A program made the translations under genes and the position numbers. Source: an uncultured beta proteobacterium (GTDB lineage Bacteria; Pseudomonadota; Gammaproteobacteria; Burkholderiales; Burkholderiaceae_C). From it: DNA of 8,167 nt. Where the stretch lies: contig CAILKA010000662.1 of the NCBI GenBank assembly GCA_903834645.1, forward strand, positions 1 through 8,167, written 5' to 3'. Below, piece after piece: positions 5,147 to 8,167 of the stretch. The stretch's first letter is position 1. Every line of letters starts with the position of its first letter. The notes under the pieces were generated by a model. That model saw only the letters and a program-made list of their open reading frames with translations. It did not search any database and was not told the DNA's origin.

Positions 5147-5773
5147 ATGGACACCCTGGAACTCGCCGCCCACGGCCCCGTCATCCCCGTGATCGTGCTG
5201 CAGCGTGTGGAGGACGGGGTGCCTCTGGCGCGTGCGCTCGTCGAAGGCGGTGTGCGCGTGCTCGAGGTGACGCTGCGCACGCCGGTGGCGCTGGCCGCCA
5301 TCGCGCGCATCGTGCTCGAGGTGCCGCAGGCCATAGTCGGTGCCGGCACCGTGCGCACGGCGGCCGATGCGCAGGCCGCCGCGGCCGCAGGCTGCCGCTT
5401 CGCCGTCAGCCCCGGCTACACCGATGCCGTGGGCGGCGCCTGCCGCGCGCTCGGGCTGCCGCTGCTGCCAGGGGTGGCCACGGCCGGCGAAGTGATGCGG
5501 GCGCAGGACGCCGGCCACAGCTTCCTGAAGTTCTTTCCCGCCGGCGCCGCCGGCGGCGTGCCGATGCTCAAGGCGCTCGCCGGGCCCTTCCCGGATGTGC
5601 AGTTCTGCCCCACTGGCGGGCTCACGCCGGCCAACGCGCCGGAGTACCTGGCGGTGCCCAACGTGCCCGTGTGCGGGGGCTCATGGCTGACCCCTGCCGA
5701 TGCGGTGGCCGCGGGCGACTGGGTACGGATCACGGCGCTGGCCCGGGCCGCGGCCGCCTTGCGGCCGGCCTGA
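5147..5773 (+). CDS. eda: 2-keto-3-deoxy-6-phosphogluconate aldolase Eda
   Basis: Eda, a class I (Schiff-base) aldolase, splits 2-keto-3-deoxy-6-phosphogluconate into pyruvate and glyceraldehyde 3-phosphate. From the ATG with a good ribosome site the product is 208 residues (E. coli 213). Family landmarks are PVIPVIVLQ (11-19), GGVRVLEVTLRTP (34-46) with Glu40 and Arg44, VGAGTVR (64-70), FAVSPG (85-90), the Schiff-base Lys128 in FLKFFPAG (126-133), and PTGGLTPAN (155-163), which helps hold the phosphate. Glu40, Arg44 and Lys128 are each five positions before the E. coli Glu45, Arg49 and Lys133, so the active site is intact. The frame is open back to 4988, but that extension runs inside edd and is not family-like. 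It is translated from the edd transcript and convergent with the SDR gene 58 bp away. Confidence 0.97.
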   Translation: MDTLELAAHGPVIPVIVLQRVEDGVPLARALVEGGVRVLEVTLRTPVALAAIARIVLEVPQAIVGAGTVRTAADAQAAAAAGCRFAVSPGYTDAVGGACRALGLPLLPGVATAGEVMRAQDAGHSFLKFFPAGAAGGVPMLKALAGPFPDVQFCPTGGLTPANAPEYLAVPNVPVCGGSWLTPADAVAAGDWVRITALARAAAALRPA

Positions 5774-5777
5774 CCAC

Positions 5778-5794
5778 GCCGGGCTCCACCCGGC
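5778..5794. terminator. Hairpin after eda, candidate transcript end
   Basis: GCCGGG-CTCCA-CCCGGC forms a perfect 6-bp GC stem with a 5-nt loop beginning 4 bp after the eda stop, in the 58 bp gap between convergent genes. The following bases are not T-rich, so intrinsic termination is doubtful; a Rho-dependent end stabilised by the hairpin is possible. Confidence 0.45.
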
Positions 5795-5831
5795 CCGGAT
5801 GGGTCTTGGGGCAGGCCGCGCCTGGCTGCGC

Positions 5832-6653
5832 TCAGCCGGCAGCGCGTGCCGGCCGCGGCGGGACCGTGTAGTTCAGCGCCAGCCGCCCGCCGTCCACGTA
5901 GACGATGTCTCCCGTGACGTAGCTTGCCGCATCGCTGAGCAGGAAGGCCACGACATCGGCCACCTCGGAGGGCTCGCCCAGGCGGCGCAGCGGCGTGCGC
6001 CCGAGGATGCGTTCGGCCGCCTCCGGGGTGGTGAGCACGGCCGCGCGCGCGAGCTCCGTGGCGATCGTGCCGGGCCCCACGGCGTTGACGCGGATGCCGA
6101 AATCGGCCAGCGACAGCGCCATGTTGCGCGTGAGCTGGTCGATGGCGCCCTTGCTCGCGTTGTAGCTGGTGATCGACGGGATCGCCATCACGCCGTTGAC
6201 CGAGCTCATGTTGACGATCGCGCCGTAGCCCTCGCCGCCGCGGTTGCCCCGCATCGCGCGCGCCACCGCCTGCCCCACGAGGAAGCTGCCCTTGAGGTTC
6301 ACCGCGATCACCGCATCCCAGTCGGCCTCGGTGATGTCGAGAAAGTCGGATGCCTTGAAGATGCCGGCGTTGTTGACGAGCGCATCCACATGGCCGAAGG
6401 CCTGCAGGGTGTGGGCCAGCGCAGCGTCCACCTGGTCCTTGCGCGAGACGTCGCAGTGCGCGTAGGTGGCGCGCGCACCCTGGGCACGCAGCGCCGCGGC
6501 GAGCTCCTCGCCCTTGGCATCTGACACATCCCACAAGGCGACGGCTGCGCCGTCGCCTGCAAGGCGCCGCGCGCAGGCCTCGCCGATGCCTTGTGAGGCG
6601 CCCGTGACGACGGCAACCCGACCCTGCAGGCCGAAGTGGATGGCGGTGTTCAT
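5832..6653 (-). CDS. SDR family oxidoreductase (classical, probably NAD-dependent)
   Basis: A short-chain dehydrogenase/reductase of 273 residues; substrate unknown. It has the Rossmann motif TGASQGIG (17-24) and an acidic residue at the end of strand 2 (Asp42 in LWDVSD), which usually means NAD(H) preference. Asp68 lies in CDVS, with NNAG at 94-97, Asn119, and the catalytic Ser151-Tyr164-Lys168 (SYNASKG). The C-terminal GEPSEVADVVAFLLSDAASY and VTGDIVYVDGG blocks are typical of FabG/glucose-dehydrogenase-like members. I chose the ATG at 6651-6653; a TTG at 6686 in frame would add 11 residues that do not look like family sequence. It lies 36 bp after the MBL-fold gene on the same strand, so the two are likely co-transcribed. 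A role in oxidising a hydroxyacyl intermediate, perhaps of aromatic catabolism, is inference from the flavoprotein gene upstream. Confidence 0.92.
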   Translation of the reverse strand: MNTAIHFGLQGRVAVVTGASQGIGEACARRLAGDGAAVALWDVSDAKGEELAAALRAQGARATYAHCDVSRKDQVDAALAHTLQAFGHVDALVNNAGIFKASDFLDITEADWDAVIAVNLKGSFLVGQAVARAMRGNRGGEGYGAIVNMSSVNGVMAIPSITSYNASKGAIDQLTRNMALSLADFGIRVNAVGPGTIATELARAAVLTTPEAAERILGRTPLRRLGEPSEVADVVAFLLSDAASYVTGDIVYVDGGRLALNYTVPPRPARAAG

Positions 6654-6689
6654 GTGTGGCACTTTCGCAAGGGTTGGCAGATGCAATCT

Positions 6690-7649
6690 TCAGCGCGCCC
6701 GCGCATCGCGGTCGAGCCAGGCCTCGATGCCCTGCACGTTGAGCGTCACGTCGAGTTCCAGCAAGGCCTGGGCACGCTCGCGCGGCATCGCCGTGCCCTG
6801 TGCCGCGAGGCTCGACAGGTGCACGTCGAGCACCGCCTCGCGCAGGGCCTGGGTGCGCTGCGGAGCATGCTGCAGCGCGCGGGCACGGGCTACCAGCTGC
6901 CCGAGCTGCCCGAGCAGCAACTCGGCCAGGCGCGGCACGCCCGTGACGCGCCCGTAGTGCGTGAGGTACATGCACTGCGGGTCGCTCGCCATCAAGCGCT
7001 CGATCGAGGCCTGCAGCGCTTCGGGCTCGAACTGCACCGGCGTGGTGGTGGGCAGGATCCAGGCCCCCGCGGGCCCGTCGAACTCGCGGTAGCTCAGCCC
7101 GAAGGTGTCGCCCGTGAACCAGCCGCGCGAGGCTTCGTCCCAGATGCAGTGGTGGTGGCGGGCGTGGCCCGGGGTGTCGATCGTCACGAGCGCGCGACCG
7201 GCCAGCGTCACGCTGCCGCCATCGGTGGATGACACGACGCGCGCGGCCTCCACTGGCACGAGCGTGCCGTAGTTGCGGTCCATCTCCGCTTGCCCGTAGA
7301 CGGCCAGTGCACCGGCGTACAGGGCCGAGGGGTCGACGAGGTGGCGCGCGCCGCGCGGGTGCACGAGCACACGGGCCTGCGGGAGCTCGCGCACGAGTGC
7401 CCCCACGCCGCCGGCGTGGTCGAGGTGCACGTGCGTGGGGATCACCCAGTCCACGCTCTGGCGCGACAGGCCGAGTGCCTCGAGCGCCGCAAGCAGCCGG
7501 GGCACGGAATGGTTGGTGCCCGTGTCGATGAAGGCCGCGCGGGCGTCCTGCACGATCAGGTAGGCGGCATCGAAGTCGTCTCGGTGAAAGCCCGTGTCCA
7601 CGACGTGCACGCCGTGGCCGAGCGGGCGCAAGAAGGCAGGCAGGCTCAT
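6690..7649 (-). CDS. MBL-fold metallo-hydrolase (319 aa)
   Basis: A metallo-beta-lactamase-fold hydrolase with a complete predicted dinuclear metal site: His73, His75, Asp77 and His78 in THVHLDHAGG, His162 in DTPGHARHHH, Asp181 in FTGDTFG, and His231 in LTHYG. The catalytic domain spans about residues 10-235. A helical C-terminal region (about 236-319) lacks a recognisable signature. There is no signal peptide, so it is cytosolic. The fold includes glyoxalase II, lactonases and thioesterases, and the sequence does not reveal the substrate. It is the first gene of a two-gene unit with the SDR. The ATG at 7647-7649 has no Shine-Dalgarno, and a TAGAAT hexamer ends 7 nt upstream, suggesting a leaderless mRNA. 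Hydrolysis of a CoA thioester or lactone would fit the divergent aromatic-CoA gene, but that is speculative. Confidence 0.9.
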   Translation of the reverse strand: MSLPAFLRPLGHGVHVVDTGFHRDDFDAAYLIVQDARAAFIDTGTNHSVPRLLAALEALGLSRQSVDWVIPTHVHLDHAGGVGALVRELPQARVLVHPRGARHLVDPSALYAGALAVYGQAEMDRNYGTLVPVEAARVVSSTDGGSVTLAGRALVTIDTPGHARHHHCIWDEASRGWFTGDTFGLSYREFDGPAGAWILPTTTPVQFEPEALQASIERLMASDPQCMYLTHYGRVTGVPRLAELLLGQLGQLVARARALQHAPQRTQALREAVLDVHLSSLAAQGTAMPRERAQALLELDVTLNVQGIEAWLDRDARAR

Positions 7650-7655
7650 CCGCCG

Positions 7656-7661
7656 ATTCTA
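7656..7661 (-). promoter_or_regulatory. Probable -10 element of the MBL-SDR unit
   Basis: On the minus strand this reads TAGAAT (5 of 6 with TATAAT), 6 bp before the ATG, which places the expected transcription start at the start codon. The -35 candidate 17 bp upstream, TTCAGC (7679-7684), is weak at 3 of 6. Confidence 0.45.
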
Positions 7662-7764
7662 GGCAAGCGCGGCCGGCCGCTGAATCCGGCCATCGCGGTT
7701 GCTCCGCCGATCGGCAAGAGGCCCGGGCGCACCGCCGCAAGGAGGACCCGCAGGCGGGTGGCGC

Positions 7765-7770
7765 GACAAT
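7765..7770 (+). promoter_or_regulatory. Possible -10 element of the flavoprotein gene at 7803
   Basis: GACAAT (4 of 6 with TATAAT) would give a start near 7777 and a leader of about 26 nt. The -35 position is poor (GAGGAC at 7742-7747) and overlaps an inverted repeat, ACCCGC-AG-GCGGGT at 7746-7759, as might be expected of a regulated promoter. The gap also holds the palindromes GCGGCCGGCCGC (7669-7680) and GCCGATCGGC (7706-7715). No Shine-Dalgarno precedes the ATG. Confidence 0.3.
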
Positions 7771-7802
7771 GCATGCACTTTCCCGACGCACCCACTCCCC
7801 AC

Positions 7803-8167
7803 ATGCGCATCGTCTGCATAGGCGGCGGCCCCGCCGGCCTGTACTTCGCTCTGCTGATGAAGAAGCTCGACCCGGCGCACCGCATCACGGTGGTCGAGCG
7901 CAACCGCCCCTACGACACCTTCGGCTGGGGCGTGGTGTTCTCCGACGCCACGATGGACAACATGCGCAAGTGGGACGACAAGACCGCCGACGCCATCGAG
8001 GTGGCCTTCAACCACTGGGACGACATCGAGCTGCACTTCAAGGGCCACTGCATCCGCTCCGGCGGCCACGGTTTCGTGGGCATCGGGCGCAAGAAGTTGC
8101 TCAACATCCTGCAGTCGCGCTGCGAGGAACTGGGCGTGGAGCTCGTCTTCGAGACCGAGGTCGACTC
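7803..8167 (+). CDS. FAD-dependent monooxygenase of the salicylyl-CoA 5-hydroxylase / 2-aminobenzoyl-CoA monooxygenase type (3' truncated)
   Basis: The first 121 codons run off the right edge. The N-terminus has the FAD-binding Rossmann motif GGGPAG (7-12) and Glu32 at the end of the second strand (VVERN), which binds the FAD ribose. YDTFGWGVVFSD (37-48), MDNMRKWD, the FVGIGRKKLLNIL segment and a LGVELVFETEV strand follow. The FGWGVVFSD block is one I associate with bifunctional salicylyl-CoA 5-hydroxylase and the related 2-aminobenzoyl-CoA monooxygenase/reductase. These hydroxylate CoA-activated aromatic acids, and full-length members carry an Old Yellow Enzyme-type domain after this one (about 770-790 residues in total). 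Only the first part of the FAD domain is visible, so single- versus two-domain architecture and substrate cannot be settled here. The gene is divergent from the MBL-SDR unit across 153 bp. Confidence 0.85.
   Translation, partial: MRIVCIGGGPAGLYFALLMKKLDPAHRITVVERNRPYDTFGWGVVFSDATMDNMRKWDDKTADAIEVAFNHWDDIELHFKGHCIRSGGHGFVGIGRKKLLNILQSRCEELGVELVFETEVD

Noticed and set aside
5835..5853. GCCGGC-N7-GCCGGC inverted repeat at the SDR 3' end
   Set aside because: It is inside the coding sequence (Pro-Ala-Arg-Ala-Ala-Gly tail), with arms that are simple GC palindromes common at this base composition. There is no T-run and too little evidence for a terminator call.
6654..6686. TTG start of the SDR at 6686
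   Set aside because: It adds 11 residues absent from the usual family N-terminus. The ATG at 6653 places the Rossmann motif at the normal distance from the start.
5416..7791. A 791-codon open frame on the minus strand
   Set aside because: It runs across eda (opposite strand), the SDR and the MBL-fold gene in another frame. Its product is Arg/Ala/Gly-rich and low in complexity, while the genes it overlaps have complete catalytic motifs.
1..8167. Mobile elements, CRISPR arrays, tRNA/rRNA genes, phage or toxin-antitoxin modules
   Set aside because: I found no spaced direct-repeat array, transposase motif, target-site duplication, cloverleaf-like sequence or rRNA motif. Base composition and codon use are even across the window.

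Overview
The window looks like a chromosomal segment of a high-GC betaproteobacterium, most likely order Burkholderiales (Comamonadaceae or a close relative). G+C is near 70% by eye, G/C dominates third codon positions, and the gene set fits: an Entner-Doudoroff edd-eda pair, pdxH, a ChaC-type cyclotransferase and the start of a salicylyl-CoA 5-hydroxylase-type flavoprotein. I see no tRNA, rRNA, CRISPR array, insertion sequence or prophage gene. Genes are tightly packed and no gene-free stretch exceeds about 160 bases.

Layout. (1) 1-1117, plus strand: the 3' end of a membrane protein (probably an FtsX-type ABC permease), a 98-residue exported Cys/His protein, and an exported DUF3299 protein. 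This resembles the ABC transporter/DUF3299 cassettes linked to metal homeostasis in other proteobacteria. (2) 1130-1777, minus strand: pdxH (pyridoxal phosphate synthesis), convergent with the DUF3299 gene. (3) 1925-2542, plus strand: a MobA/MocA-like nucleotidyltransferase, divergent from pdxH and convergent with (4) 2543-3145, minus strand: a ChaC-like gamma-glutamylcyclotransferase. (5) 3306-5773, plus strand: edd and eda, which convert 6-phosphogluconate to pyruvate and glyceraldehyde 3-phosphate. A clear sigma70-type promoter lies upstream, and a HexR-like palindrome fills its spacer. (6) 5832-7649, minus strand: a two-gene unit of a metallo-beta-lactamase-fold hydrolase followed by an SDR dehydrogenase. 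(7) 7803 to the window end, plus strand: the first 121 codons of a salicylyl-CoA/2-aminobenzoyl-CoA monooxygenase-type flavoprotein, divergent from (6).

Most of the window is ordinary core and catabolic metabolism. The best signals are regulatory: the palindrome inside the edd promoter; two convergent gene pairs whose TGA stop codons lie inside a shared inverted repeat; and two minus-strand genes with a -10-like hexamer exactly 6 nt before the ATG and no Shine-Dalgarno sequence, suggesting leaderless transcripts. The small Cys/His protein in the DUF3299 cassette and the MBL+SDR pair facing the flavoprotein gene are the best leads for undescribed function. I found no clearly novel multi-gene system.
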